Source of the DNA: SHVO01 sp050246995
GTDB lineage: Bacteria > Pseudomonadota > Alphaproteobacteria > Rhodospirillales > Rhodospirillaceae
Assembly (NCBI GenBank): GCA_050246995.1
Contig: JBFWVA010000012.1
Location: forward strand, 1-64,000
Direction: 5' to 3'
DNA: 64,000 nt
The translations under genes were made by a program, and so were the position numbers. This document shows, piece after piece, positions 1 to 7,859 of this stretch (the stretch's first letter is position 1; the number at the start of each line of letters is the position of its first letter). Under the pieces are notes generated by a model. The model was given only the letters and a program-made list of their open reading frames with translations, was not told the DNA's origin and did not search any database.

Positions 1-250
1 GCTGGATCGGCTTGAAGAACGCCGACTCTTCCTTCAGGTCGTAGTTCGCGCCGACTTTAGACGGCGTGAAGATGCCCTGCTGCATGCCAAGGCCCCAGAA
101 CCACGTGCCGAAGCGCAGCGGCATCGGAGAGCCATCGGCCAGAGCCGTCCCGTTGGTGTTCAGGAAGTAGTTCAGTAGCGGAAGGCCGACGGTCACGGCG
201 CCGCCGCCGACCATCCCATTCAGCACTCTGCGTCTTGAAAAACGATTCAT
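1..250 (-). CDS. DUF1552 family exported protein, N-terminal part (cut by window edge)
   Basis: Only the first 83 codons are present; the rest lies beyond base 1. The N-terminus carries a Tat-like signal: SRRRVLNGM is followed by a glycine/hydrophobic stretch (GGGAVTVGLPLLNYFL) and then LADGSPMPLRFGTWFWGLGM. The same start pattern occurs in the two complete DUF1552 genes at 24535-25872 and 50842-52188, which also read RFGTW.WGLG after the signal. It follows the DUF1592 gene on the same strand after 13 bases, matching the order in the other modules, so it is the second gene of a module that continues outside the window. The biochemical role of DUF1552 proteins is not known to me. Family call is by comparison within the window and by recall of the family. 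Confidence 0.85.
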   Translation of the reverse strand, partial: MNRFSRRRVLNGMVGGGAVTVGLPLLNYFLNTNGTALADGSPMPLRFGTWFWGLGMQQGIFTPSKVGANYDLKEESAFFKPIQ

Positions 251-263
251 GGTTTTCCTCCTC

Positions 264-2027
264 TTAATTCACTTTGGCCGCGATGGTCTGCTCGGCGCTC
301 GCCGTCTTCTCGCCGGCCTTTTCGTCAACGGCCGGCGGGATGACTTCCGAGAAAGTCGGCGACAGCGTGATCGTGCGGAGCAGATCAGGCAGGCGGTAAC
401 CCTGTTCAGCGAAGCGCGAGTTCAAGTAGTTCAGCAGCGGCTGATCGTCGCGCGCGGTCGGGCCGCCCGTGCCGTAGCTGTAGATGCGCTTCACGAGGCA
501 GCTCGTCAGAGCTGGGTGGTCATGCAGAGCGGTCGCGAGACCAATGGCGTTCTGGAAGTTCTTGCCGTCCAGCGAGCCCGACGGGTCGATCGGATTGCCG
601 CGCTCGGTGGTGCGGTACACGCCCGCGCCGTCGAACTGTTCCATCGCCAGCCCCATCGGGTCGGTGATCTTATGACAGCCCGCGCACACCGGGTTTTCCA
701 GGTGGAAATTCACGCGGTCACGCTGCGTGCGATGTTCGGCTTTCGGGTTTTCCAGCGCCGAGAAGTCGACGTTTGCGGGCGGACGGGGAACCGGCTGGCA
801 AAGCAAGAGTTCGCGCAGCGCCTTACCGCGCAGCGTCGGCGAGCTGCGGCCCGGGTGCGAGTGCACCGCGAGGAAGCTGACGTGCGTTGCGATACCGGCG
901 CGGCCGCTGTTTTCCGGGAACGTGTACGGCGTCCAGCCCGGGGTCGCGGACACGCCGTAGATGGCGGCCAGCGCCTGGGACATAAACGTCTCACGCGTCG
1001 TGTAGAGGTCGCGGTAGTCCTTATTCTCGGTGATCAGGTGATTAATGATCGTGCGCAGGGTCTGCTCACGCGCATCGGCTACCGTGACGCCCGTAAAGGC
1101 CGGATAGATCGCCGCGTCCTTGGCGAGGTTGTTGAAGTCGTCGAATGCCATCATGTCGTCGAAGAACGCGCGCATGCCGGTTTCGAGACGCGGGCTGGCG
1201 AGCATCATATTGACGATCTTTTCGCGGCCCTTCGGCGTGTTGATCTCGCCGCTTTCCGCGGCTTTGATCATCGCGTCGTCCGGCGCGGCATTCCAAAGGA
1301 AGAACGACAAACGATGCGCCAGCGAATAGGAGTCGAGGCGCATCTTACCCTTGTTCTTCGGATCAGGCTCATAGGTGTCGGTGATGAACAACACGTCCGG
1401 CGACAGCAGCATGCCCTCGAGAGCGGCCGCCAGACCGGCGTAGAAGTCCTTCAGCTTTTCCGCGCCCGCGTTGGCTTCGGCAACAACGGCCTGAACCTTT
1501 TCCTTCGGAAGCGGCTTGCGATACAGCAGGCGGCCAGTTGCCGTGAGGAACTTGGCCGCGCAAGCGGCGTCGGCGGCCTTCTCGTCCTTCGGCTTGCAGG
1601 GGATGAGGAAGTCACGGTGTTCAGCATCGACGACCGCGCCGGAAACGAGCGAAGCGGTGCGCTGATACTGTTCGAGCTGAGCGGCGGTCACACCCGCGAA
1701 GGCGGCGCCGTTGGCGAGCAGGCCTTCGGTGCGGCGCATCGGCGCGAAGCGCGTATCGACGCGCAGATCCGGGCCAAAGATGTAGGCGAGCGAGTTGGCG
1801 TACTGCTCCTGCGTCATCAGACGCACGCGCTGCGGCACACCCTTCGCTTCGGCCGGAAGTGCCGGGGTCGCGCTGGCGCTCTTGGCGGCGGCGGGAGCGG
1901 AAGCCTTATCGGACGGCGCCGAGCAGCTTACCAGGGCAAAGGCCGCCAGGAGGCTGAGCGCGCTCCCGCGAAGGGCCGAGGCCACACGTCCCTTTTTCGA
2001 TGGGACCGAATAATTCTGAAACAACAC
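264..2027 (-). CDS. DUF1592/DUF1588/DUF1585 lipoprotein with c-type haem motif (module A)
   Basis: Predicted outer-envelope lipoprotein of 587 residues. The GTG at 2027 is preferred because AGGAGG lies 8 bases upstream; an in-frame ATG at 2069 lacks such a site. A signal segment ends in a lipobox, LVSC (Cys35). The middle contains the RLSFFLWNAAPDD and ASPRLETGMRAFFDDM blocks, and the C-terminal third has CAGCHKITDPMGLAMEQFDG, a CxxCH haem-c site (about residue 448) followed by the DP.G....FD pattern of the planctomycete-type DUF1592/1588/1585 group. Two homologues of similar length sit at 25890 and 52199. The DUF1552 gene follows after 13 bases. Enzymatic function is unknown; a periplasmic redox or hydrolytic role is only a guess. 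Confidence 0.88.
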   Translation of the reverse strand: MLFQNYSVPSKKGRVASALRGSALSLLAAFALVSCSAPSDKASAPAAAKSASATPALPAEAKGVPQRVRLMTQEQYANSLAYIFGPDLRVDTRFAPMRRTEGLLANGAAFAGVTAAQLEQYQRTASLVSGAVVDAEHRDFLIPCKPKDEKAADAACAAKFLTATGRLLYRKPLPKEKVQAVVAEANAGAEKLKDFYAGLAAALEGMLLSPDVLFITDTYEPDPKNKGKMRLDSYSLAHRLSFFLWNAAPDDAMIKAAESGEINTPKGREKIVNMMLASPRLETGMRAFFDDMMAFDDFNNLAKDAAIYPAFTGVTVADAREQTLRTIINHLITENKDYRDLYTTRETFMSQALAAIYGVSATPGWTPYTFPENSGRAGIATHVSFLAVHSHPGRSSPTLRGKALRELLLCQPVPRPPANVDFSALENPKAEHRTQRDRVNFHLENPVCAGCHKITDPMGLAMEQFDGAGVYRTTERGNPIDPSGSLDGKNFQNAIGLATALHDHPALTSCLVKRIYSYGTGGPTARDDQPLLNYLNSRFAEQGYRLPDLLRTITLSPTFSEVIPPAVDEKAGEKTASAEQTIAAKVN

Positions 2028-2622
2028 TGCCGCTACCTCCTCATTATGGCCTTGGCCAAGGCCAGGCATAGAAATTCCAACGCTCGCCTCACACCGAGAG
2101 CCGACCTAGCTCATCATTATACGCTGTGCGTACTGGATGATCCTTGCGATTTTAAAGTCTTCTCCGAATCCCATTCTAATTTCGTACTGAAACGAGAATG
2201 TTTTCTTCATTTGTTCTTCATATTCGCGCTGAACTTGTTACTCAACAAGGGTTTTCTCGCCCGAAATCTTGCTGTTTCCGCTGTTACGCGAATCGAAAAA
2301 CGCCTCATCTACGGCCCGCGAAGTGGGCGCCGACTATTCGCGGCGCGCAACCCCAATTCCATTCAATTCGTCTATACCTACCCTAAACTATTATCGACCG
2401 ACAGGTCGATCAATATACAGTGAGCGGAAAACTGGCGACCTTCAAGAAAAGCTCGGTAACACCTCGCCCCCACCGCGAAATTACGCCCAAAATCGCCTTC
2501 CGAGGCGCCTTCCCGCCCTCGTCAAATCAATATTTTCGAGACAACTACCGGCGCGTGAGCGCCTCGCTGGCTTGCACTCCCCAGCCCGAGGTATGGATTC
2601 GGCAGTCGTGCTTGGGGGTTAG
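2028..2622. other. Divergent intergenic region without a convincing gene
   Basis: About 595 bases separate the minus-strand DUF1592 gene from the plus-strand gene at 2623. Short open frames here have no ribosome binding site and no recognisable protein. The region is more AT-rich than its neighbours around 2140-2420 and holds the inverted repeat at 2393-2410. It most likely contains the promoters for both flanking transcripts; I could not assign -10/-35 elements. Confidence 0.5.
2393..2410. promoter_or_regulatory. Perfect inverted repeat, possible operator
   Basis: ATCGACC and GGTCGAT form perfect 7-base arms around GACA. No T-run follows on either strand, so an intrinsic terminator is unlikely. 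It lies about 210 bases before the gene at 2623 and 365 bases before the divergent DUF1592 start. The GACC/GGTC half-sites resemble the style of TetR-family operators, but no TetR gene is present in the window. Confidence 0.35.
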
Positions 2623-3147
2623 ATGTTCGTGCGCTGTGTTCGAGCAACCGTCGTGGTCCTCGCGATCGCCTGGGCCGGCTTCGCCGTGGCTCAAGAAGCC
2701 GCGCCTTCCGAATTTTCCTCGGACGCCATCGGCGACGCAATCCGAGACAACGTGGGCGACGATAGTTATGTCGCTGATCCTTCCGAGTCATTCATCGTCG
2801 AACACTCCGGCCAAGTCGCGGCGACCGCGCCGCGCCCGGCTCCTTCCCGCGGGGGTCGCTGCCGCGAATACACGACGGACGAAGATAGTGATTACGCGAA
2901 CGGACTCGCCTGCCCGCAAGCGGACGGATCTTGGCGCATCGTTAGTGGATCCCAGGCCATGATCCGCAGTCACCAGGACGAGGCGCGCACTGCAACGGCT
3001 TCTCCCGAATATCCGGATTATACCGATGACGACCGCGATGGGCGCGAGACGGTCCGCCCATCGCGGCGCTTCCGTCTCGATTGGGACGCCTGGAAGTCGG
3101 CGCGCCGCGGCCAGAGCGTGCGTTCCAACGGATACCGCTATGAATAG
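2623..3147 (+). CDS. Exported protein of unknown function, co-translated with the caspase-like protease
   Basis: A 174-residue product with an N-terminal signal peptide (hydrophobic VVVLAIAWAGFAVAQ, likely cleaved after AVAQ). The mature part is acidic, rich in Ser and Asp, and contains several Cys and Arg/Tyr-rich stretches; I recognise no domain. GGGGGTTAG directly before the ATG is a good ribosome binding site. Its stop overlaps the start of the caspase-like gene by 8 bases (TATGAATAG), so the two are probably translationally coupled and act together in the periplasm. Whether it is a regulator, substrate or scaffold for the protease cannot be told from sequence. Confidence 0.7.
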   Translation: MFVRCVRATVVVLAIAWAGFAVAQEAAPSEFSSDAIGDAIRDNVGDDSYVADPSESFIVEHSGQVAATAPRPAPSRGGRCREYTTDEDSDYANGLACPQADGSWRIVSGSQAMIRSHQDEARTATASPEYPDYTDDDRDGRETVRPSRRFRLDWDAWKSARRGQSVRSNGYRYE

Positions 3148-4597
3148 CTACGCCCTCCGCCTTGCCCTTCTCGGTGCGTTAGCCTTCGCATTGCCGGCGA
3201 CCGCGACCGATTTTGGCGGCACTGTTGATACGACCCTGAATCTTCCGCCCGCCGCGGGCGTGCTTAAGGTCGGCAATATGGTTGTGCGCCTCGACCGCTT
3301 CACTGAACTTCGCGACGGCAAGGTTCAGGCCGAGATGTCTTTCTACAATCTCGACCGGGAAGCGGCGGCCTACTTTGTCCTGAACGCCAAGAACACCGAC
3401 GCTTCGCTGCATAACGGCGACGGCGCGCCTTATCGCCTGCTCGGTGTTTCCCAATTTGCCGATACACAGAGCGAAAGCGGTTGGACCACGGTCGCGCCGG
3501 GCGGCTCGGCCGCGCTGACAGCAACATTCGACGCCGAGGACATCCAGCACGGTGTTCAGCCCTTTGCGTTACGGATTCCGATGCGCCTCAAGTGGCGCTC
3601 GGCGGACGCACAGCTTGCACGCGTGCGGTCCTTCGATGTGAACTTCGGGGGCCTGCGCCGCCAATCGGAATTGGCGCGCGCGGAGATGGCACTAATCCCG
3701 GACCCGGTGCCGGTGGAGCACGTCGAAGCGATGGCGCTGCAACCTTTGAAGTCACCGCCGCCGCTACAGGCTCATACATCCAAGTTCAATGACGATCTCG
3801 CGCCGCAGGTCGCCGCCCTGCCCACCGCGCGCGCCGACGGACGGCGGTATCTTTTCGCGATTGGCGTCAACGCCTACGACGACGCCCCAAGCGTGCCGTT
3901 CGCGGATCGGTCAGCGCAGCTCATGACGGATCTGCTGCGCAAGCGCTACGGCGTGCCGGAAGAGAACATCACCCTGATCACTGGCGACGATGCGACCGGC
4001 TTGAAAATCCTGGGGCGTCTGAACTCCCTCGTTCAGCGCCTGACGCCTGGCGACACGGTGTTTTTCTACTACGCCGGCCACGGTCTTTCGGGCCGCGACG
4101 GCAAAGCTGTTTACGTCGTGCCGAAAGACGCGGTGCCCGGCGCTTATGAAGTCGAGATGCTATCGCTGTCGTCTTTACTGGGCCGCTTTGAGAGCTCGCC
4201 CGCCGCTCGTATCGTCGCGTTCCTCGACACCTGCTTCTCGGGCCGCGTGAGCGGCGACAAGTCGCTGTTCCCGGGTGTCGCGCCGCTGGTGCCAACAGAA
4301 GTCTCGGCTGCCGATGTTCAAAGCAAAGGCAAGGTGACGCTATTCCTCGCGGGCCAGGCCAACCAATTTGCCAATGACTATCCGGAACGCGGCCATCGCC
4401 TGTTCAGCTATTTCCTGATCAAGGGTCTGCTGCGCGGCAGTGACAATGCGACGGAAATCCATGCCGCCGCCGCCCGCGAAGTGCGGCGCATTTCGGCCAA
4501 GCGCGGCGCGGAGTTCCTGCAAGAGCCGCGTCTTGAAGGTGCGGCAACGTCCGTCGGCAGCTTCATCGCCGTCAGCGATCAGCGGCCGCGCTACTAA
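3140..4597 (+). CDS. Exported caspase-like cysteine peptidase (C14 family)
   Basis: The 485-residue protein begins with a signal peptide (LRLALLGALAFALPATA). Residues about 25-210 form a beta-rich region without an assigned family. Residues about 235-480 match a caspase/metacaspase p20 fold: RRYLFAIGVNAYDD, then FFYYAGHG with the catalytic His314, then IVAFLDTCFSG with the catalytic Cys365. Both residues of the dyad are present, so activity is plausible. The ATG at 3140 is chosen because the signal peptide begins there; upstream in-frame codons overlap the preceding gene. An exported rather than cytosolic caspase is notable. Its 3' end converges with the proline-rich membrane protein gene (4-base overlap) of the facing envelope operon, suggesting a shared process. 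Confidence 0.9.
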   Translation: MNSYALRLALLGALAFALPATATDFGGTVDTTLNLPPAAGVLKVGNMVVRLDRFTELRDGKVQAEMSFYNLDREAAAYFVLNAKNTDASLHNGDGAPYRLLGVSQFADTQSESGWTTVAPGGSAALTATFDAEDIQHGVQPFALRIPMRLKWRSADAQLARVRSFDVNFGGLRRQSELARAEMALIPDPVPVEHVEAMALQPLKSPPPLQAHTSKFNDDLAPQVAALPTARADGRRYLFAIGVNAYDDAPSVPFADRSAQLMTDLLRKRYGVPEENITLITGDDATGLKILGRLNSLVQRLTPGDTVFFYYAGHGLSGRDGKAVYVVPKDAVPGAYEVEMLSLSSLLGRFESSPAARIVAFLDTCFSGRVSGDKSLFPGVAPLVPTEVSAADVQSKGKVTLFLAGQANQFANDYPERGHRLFSYFLIKGLLRGSDNATEIHAAAAREVRRISAKRGAEFLQEPRLEGAATSVGSFIAVSDQRPRY

Positions 4598-5817
4598 CCC
4601 GAACAGCTATTGGCGACATCCGAAAGGTCGACGCTTCCATCGATGCGCCGGCCATCTGCAATGATCGAGTCCACGATCGGGGCACCATTCCTCATGCGAT
4701 AGGTAGCGCGAATGGATTTAGTCTTGAGGTAAGCGTCCCCGACCAAGCCGCGCAATCCGCCAATCAGATAGGCGTCCACGCGCCGTGGAAAAATGCGCGC
4801 GGCCGATGCTGTGGCTCGCACCTGGTGATAGCTACGTACGCGTCCGATCTCGCGTTCTTCCTCGCGCGCGATGGCGCCTTCAGGACGGCGGACAAAACCG
4901 CTGTAGCGTTCCCCGTCGAGCGTGGAAGGCTGACCTTTCTGACCTTCGGCCAGATAGAGGCGTCCGTCACCGTCGAGCAGTCCCGTGCGCATGCCGAGAC
5001 ACTGCACAAGTGCGCCGTACAAACGAGCACGCTGCGCGGGATCCGACGGCCAACGGATTTCGATGCCTGGTCCCGCGCCTTGTTCGAGGATTTTCAGAAA
5101 GGCGCGCCCCTCGCCCATGACCGCGGCGACATTGACCGCAGGACTTGGTTGCTGCGACGGCGCTTTTGCCGGAGCAGGCCTTATCACCGCGGGCGCGGGA
5201 ACAGGCGCCTGCACGCGGATCACCTCGGGTTCAGGTTTTGGCGCGGGCGGCGTCGGGCGCAGCGGCGTGACTTCAGGTTCGCTCTTTTCTTCACGCGGCG
5301 CGGAATGCTGCACGACGGGCGCTTCCGGTCGCACGCGCGGCGGTGTCGGCGTCAAAGGCACAACCTCTCGTGCCTGCACGGGCGCGGGCTCCGGATGAAG
5401 TACGGCGGGCGCAGCTTCAACACTGACGGCGGGTGGCGTGGGCTGCAGCGGCAAGACTTCTTTCACCGGCAAGGATTCAGGCGGCGGCTCAGGCACAGCG
5501 TGGGGCGGCGTCACAGGTTGCGGGACGGGCGCAGCGACTTGAACAGCTGGTGGACGCACGGGAGGCGCAGGCGCAGCGGCGATTTTCGGGGGCGGTTCCT
5601 CGATCTCCACCAACTCAACTGATAACGCGGCGGCGATCTGTGCGGGAGACGGCGTTTCAGATGGCGCGGGCTCTGGCGTGGGCGGCGGTTCAGCCGCGGC
5701 CTGCGGCGGTGGCGGCACGTCGGGGCGATCGGCGATCATCCACGCGAGAACGACCGCGAGGAGCAAAATCCCCGCAGCCGCGCCGCGCTCGACAAAGTGA
5801 CGATCGTGCATCGCCAT
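4594..5817 (-). CDS. Membrane-anchored proline-rich protein with C-terminal periplasmic domain (TonB-like architecture)
   Basis: A 407-residue protein with one N-terminal membrane segment (about residues 12-29, GAAAGILLLAVVLAWMIA). A long Pro/Ala/Glu-rich spacer to about residue 225 follows, then a globular C-terminal domain ending in VANSCSG. The spacer holds three near-repeats of V.PL.PTPP. This layout (anchor, Pro-rich periplasm-spanning arm, terminal domain) is that of TonB/TolA, and the ExbD-like and ExbB-like genes lie just upstream in the same operon. The C-terminal domain does not show a TonB signature that I recognise, so the role as energy-transducing arm is inferred from context. 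A second ATG two codons in (5811) is an alternative start. It is the last gene of the operon. Confidence 0.75.
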   Translation of the reverse strand: MAMHDRHFVERGAAAGILLLAVVLAWMIADRPDVPPPPQAAAEPPPTPEPAPSETPSPAQIAAALSVELVEIEEPPPKIAAAPAPPVRPPAVQVAAPVPQPVTPPHAVPEPPPESLPVKEVLPLQPTPPAVSVEAAPAVLHPEPAPVQAREVVPLTPTPPRVRPEAPVVQHSAPREEKSEPEVTPLRPTPPAPKPEPEVIRVQAPVPAPAVIRPAPAKAPSQQPSPAVNVAAVMGEGRAFLKILEQGAGPGIEIRWPSDPAQRARLYGALVQCLGMRTGLLDGDGRLYLAEGQKGQPSTLDGERYSGFVRRPEGAIAREEEREIGRVRSYHQVRATASAARIFPRRVDAYLIGGLRGLVGDAYLKTKSIRATYRMRNGAPIVDSIIADGRRIDGSVDLSDVANSCSG

Positions 5818-5819
5818 GA

Positions 5820-6506
5820 TTACTTCGTCATATTCTCGATGAAGGTGTCTTCCATCTCGCGCGCAAGCTTATAGAGCTCGCGGCTCCGCTCCTGCGGGGT
5901 CATGAATTTAGTACCAACCGCCGCGACCATGGGCGCGCGTATTTCCGTCTGCGGTGCGGCAACCGGCGCAACCTTACCGTCCGGCATCGTGCGCGAAGCA
6001 ATATCCTGGGGCGCGTTCACAGGAAGCGCCGGGACATAGACCTCCGGCAACGGCGCAAGCACAGCAGCTTCCTGGACGGGCGCGACTGCCGGCGGAAGCG
6101 CAGGCGCGGGCGGCGCAGGCATATCTTCGGAGACAAGCGGCTCAATTTTCGCCGACGGCGCCGGCGTCATGGATGGCGGCAGAAGTGAAATCGGGCGGCC
6201 TCGTTCGGCGACTGGAGCCGGCAGCGCGTGCGGCGTCATAGGCTGCGGCGCGACCTCGGCGAGCTGCGGCTCTTCGACCGGTTCGGAGAGTTCTTCCGGT
6301 TCTTCCGGGACGGCCACTTCTTCTTTCTTCGCGACACGCGGCGGCGCGACGTGACGGACGCTCGGTTCCGCCACGGGCTCTTCTTGAATCGCTTCCTGCT
6401 CTTCCACAACCGCACGGCCGCCAAACGACGGCATCGCGCCGGGACGGCTATAAGCCATGGAAAGCATCACGAGCAGGATACCGGCCAGAATTGTTGTGCG
6501 GATCAT
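5820..6506 (-). CDS. Membrane-anchored proline/glutamate-rich protein
   Basis: A 228-residue protein with an N-terminal hydrophobic anchor (IRTTILAGILLVMLSMAY), then an extended Pro/Glu/Val-rich region, and a short predicted amphipathic helix at the end (QERSRELYKLAREMEDTF). It has no enzyme-like motif. It sits 6 bases after the ExbD-like gene and 2 bases before the other proline-rich protein, so the four are surely co-transcribed. A stalk, linker or second TonB-like arm spanning the periplasm is a reasonable inference. The low-complexity composition makes homology assignment from sequence unreliable. Confidence 0.7.
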   Translation of the reverse strand: MIRTTILAGILLVMLSMAYSRPGAMPSFGGRAVVEEQEAIQEEPVAEPSVRHVAPPRVAKKEEVAVPEEPEELSEPVEEPQLAEVAPQPMTPHALPAPVAERGRPISLLPPSMTPAPSAKIEPLVSEDMPAPPAPALPPAVAPVQEAAVLAPLPEVYVPALPVNAPQDIASRTMPDGKVAPVAAPQTEIRAPMVAAVGTKFMTPQERSRELYKLAREMEDTFIENMTK

Positions 6507-6512
6507 GGCGCT

Positions 6513-6929
6513 CTAGTCCTTGTGCTTGATGGCGAGCGCAAAAGGCACGTCCAGGGCGGACAGAGCCGATTGCATGGTGACGAAATCCTGTAGCGCCGTC
6601 GTCGGCGGCACGATGAGAACGACTTTGCGTCCTTCAGCAGTGGCGCGGCGCGCGAGGGCTTCCGGCGCAAGAGCCCCCTTCTCGCCTTGAACAGCGAACG
6701 TCCAGCCGTGCGCAGTTTCGGTGGGGGTAACGGCGATCACATCCGACCGCGCGACGGTCTTCGCCTTACCTTGCGCAATCGACACGTCCATCGCCTGCAC
6801 CGTTTCACCTTCCGGGAGCGGCGCCACGAACACGAGGCACGTGACCAGCAACACCATCAACAGGTCAAAAAACGGCACCGGCAGGCGAAGGTTGGCGCCT
6901 TCCTGGGCCGCATCACTGGCGCCGCTCAT
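6513..6929 (-). CDS. ExbD/TolR-like biopolymer transport protein
   Basis: A 138-residue protein with the ExbD/TolR plan: short cytoplasmic N-terminus, a single membrane helix (about residues 20-37) and a small periplasmic domain. The helix reads PFFDLLMVLLVTCLVFV; Asp22 near its start corresponds to the proton-conducting Asp of ExbD/TolR/MotB. The periplasmic part (VVLIVPPTTALQDFVTMQSAL) fits the ExbD fold, where a similar segment lies before the final helix. The start codon overlaps the stop of the ExbB-like gene by 4 bases (ATGA). It should form the stator with that protein and use proton-motive force. It is divergent from housekeeping ExbD, and the partner genes differ from tol-pal and tonB clusters. 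Confidence 0.82.
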   Translation of the reverse strand: MSGASDAAQEGANLRLPVPFFDLLMVLLVTCLVFVAPLPEGETVQAMDVSIAQGKAKTVARSDVIAVTPTETAHGWTFAVQGEKGALAPEALARRATAEGRKVVLIVPPTTALQDFVTMQSALSALDVPFALAIKHKD

Positions 6930-7450
6930 GCGCGCGCCATGCGATGGGAGAGCGCCGCCTTCAAGCTATGCGCGATAAGCGCAACGAAGCAGCCGACCGC
7001 CGATGCACCGAGCGCCACGGCGATGTTGGCGATGAGCACCGATTGCGAAGCCGCGCTAGCGCCGGCATCGGAGTAGGCAAGCAAAGCCTTGACGATGCTG
7101 ATGAAACACTCGAGCAGACCGACGAACGGTGCCGCGTTCTCAAGATAGAAGAGAGCGGCCGCGACGCCGCTCCACTGGCGCTTGATTTCCGTGAGGCCGG
7201 CGAGTTCGACGATGAGCGCGCCGCAGACCCAGAGAAGAAAGAGTCCAGCGGCGGCAAATAGCGGCGCCGAAACCCCGAGAAACTTGCCCGCCATGGCCGA
7301 GAGGCTCTGCACGTCGAACTCCAGCCCGGTCAGGCCGGCTGCGAGATAGACACCCACGGCCATAATGCCCCCGACCATGACTGAGTCGATCTCGCGGCGC
7401 GAGTTCGCGACCTGACGGGCAAGCTTCTCGGGAACGGCGAAGCCGGGCAT
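6926..7450 (-). CDS. ExbB/TolQ/MotA-like proton channel protein
   Basis: A 174-residue membrane protein with three predicted helices (about 24-42, 58-83, 138-160). Between helices 2 and 3 is the motif ENAAPFVGLLECFISIVKAL. It corresponds to the APLLGLLGTV..M...F block of the MotA/TolQ/ExbB channel family, although the usual small-residue GT is replaced by EC. The last helix (IAVALGASAVGCFVALIAH) matches the channel-lining helix of the family. It is followed, with overlap, by the ExbD-like gene, the usual order for these pairs. Its start overlaps the preceding stop by one base (TAATG). A motor or energiser for the envelope complex encoded around it is the most economical reading. Confidence 0.8.
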   Translation of the reverse strand: MPGFAVPEKLARQVANSRREIDSVMVGGIMAVGVYLAAGLTGLEFDVQSLSAMAGKFLGVSAPLFAAAGLFLLWVCGALIVELAGLTEIKRQWSGVAAALFYLENAAPFVGLLECFISIVKALLAYSDAGASAASQSVLIANIAVALGASAVGCFVALIAHSLKAALSHRMARA

Positions 7451-7836
7451 TAGCGCATGCCCTTACGCGCCGACATCAAGCTCTGCGTGCTGACGCCGAC
7501 CTGTTCGAGCCAGTTGTCCATGAGCGAGAGCTTTTTTTCGGTCGACGCATGGACAAGGAACGTCAGATCGTAGTTGGCGAAAGCCTTACGCACGACCGGC
7601 GTGTTCTTGCCCTTAAGCGCGTCATCACGAAGGACCATGCGCTCGAGATCCACCAGGCGGCGCTTTTCGAATTCAAGGCGCTGTTGGCGGTCGGCGGGCG
7701 ATAGCTCCGGATTGAGCATGGCTTCGATGAGGATGGCGCGCTCACGCTCGAGGTTTTCGAGCGAGTCCGCCATCGCTACGCCAGACGACAAAGCAAGCAC
7801 GACGCCGGCAACTGCGGAAATCTTGGAAAGACGCAT
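7450..7836 (-). CDS. Small periplasmic helical protein
   Basis: A 128-residue product starting at the ATG at 7836, which has AGGAG about 7 bases upstream; an earlier in-frame start at 7863 would overlap the previous gene. A signal peptide (ISAVAGVVLALSSGVAMA) is followed by a charged, mostly helical mature domain (NLERERAILIEAML..., LEFEKRRLVDLERMVL). It has no cysteines or enzyme motif. It sits between the periplasmic coiled-coil protein and the ExbB-like gene and is probably a structural periplasmic partner of that complex. I do not recognise the family. Confidence 0.72.
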   Translation of the reverse strand: MRLSKISAVAGVVLALSSGVAMADSLENLERERAILIEAMLNPELSPADRQQRLEFEKRRLVDLERMVLRDDALKGKNTPVVRKAFANYDLTFLVHASTEKKLSLMDNWLEQVGVSTQSLMSARKGMR

Positions 7837-7859
7837 GGAGTGTCTCCTAGGCTCTGAAA

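Noticed and set aside
249..2423. Long plus-strand open frame (over 700 codons) opposite the DUF1592 gene
   Set aside because: Arg/Ala-rich antisense translation of a clearly coding lipoprotein gene; no domain and no ribosome binding site.
6513..7450. Zorya (ZorA/ZorB) defence pair
   Set aside because: Although the pair is MotA/ExbB-like and ExbD-like, the proteins are short and no ZorC, ZorD or ZorE gene is near; most neighbours are periplasmic.
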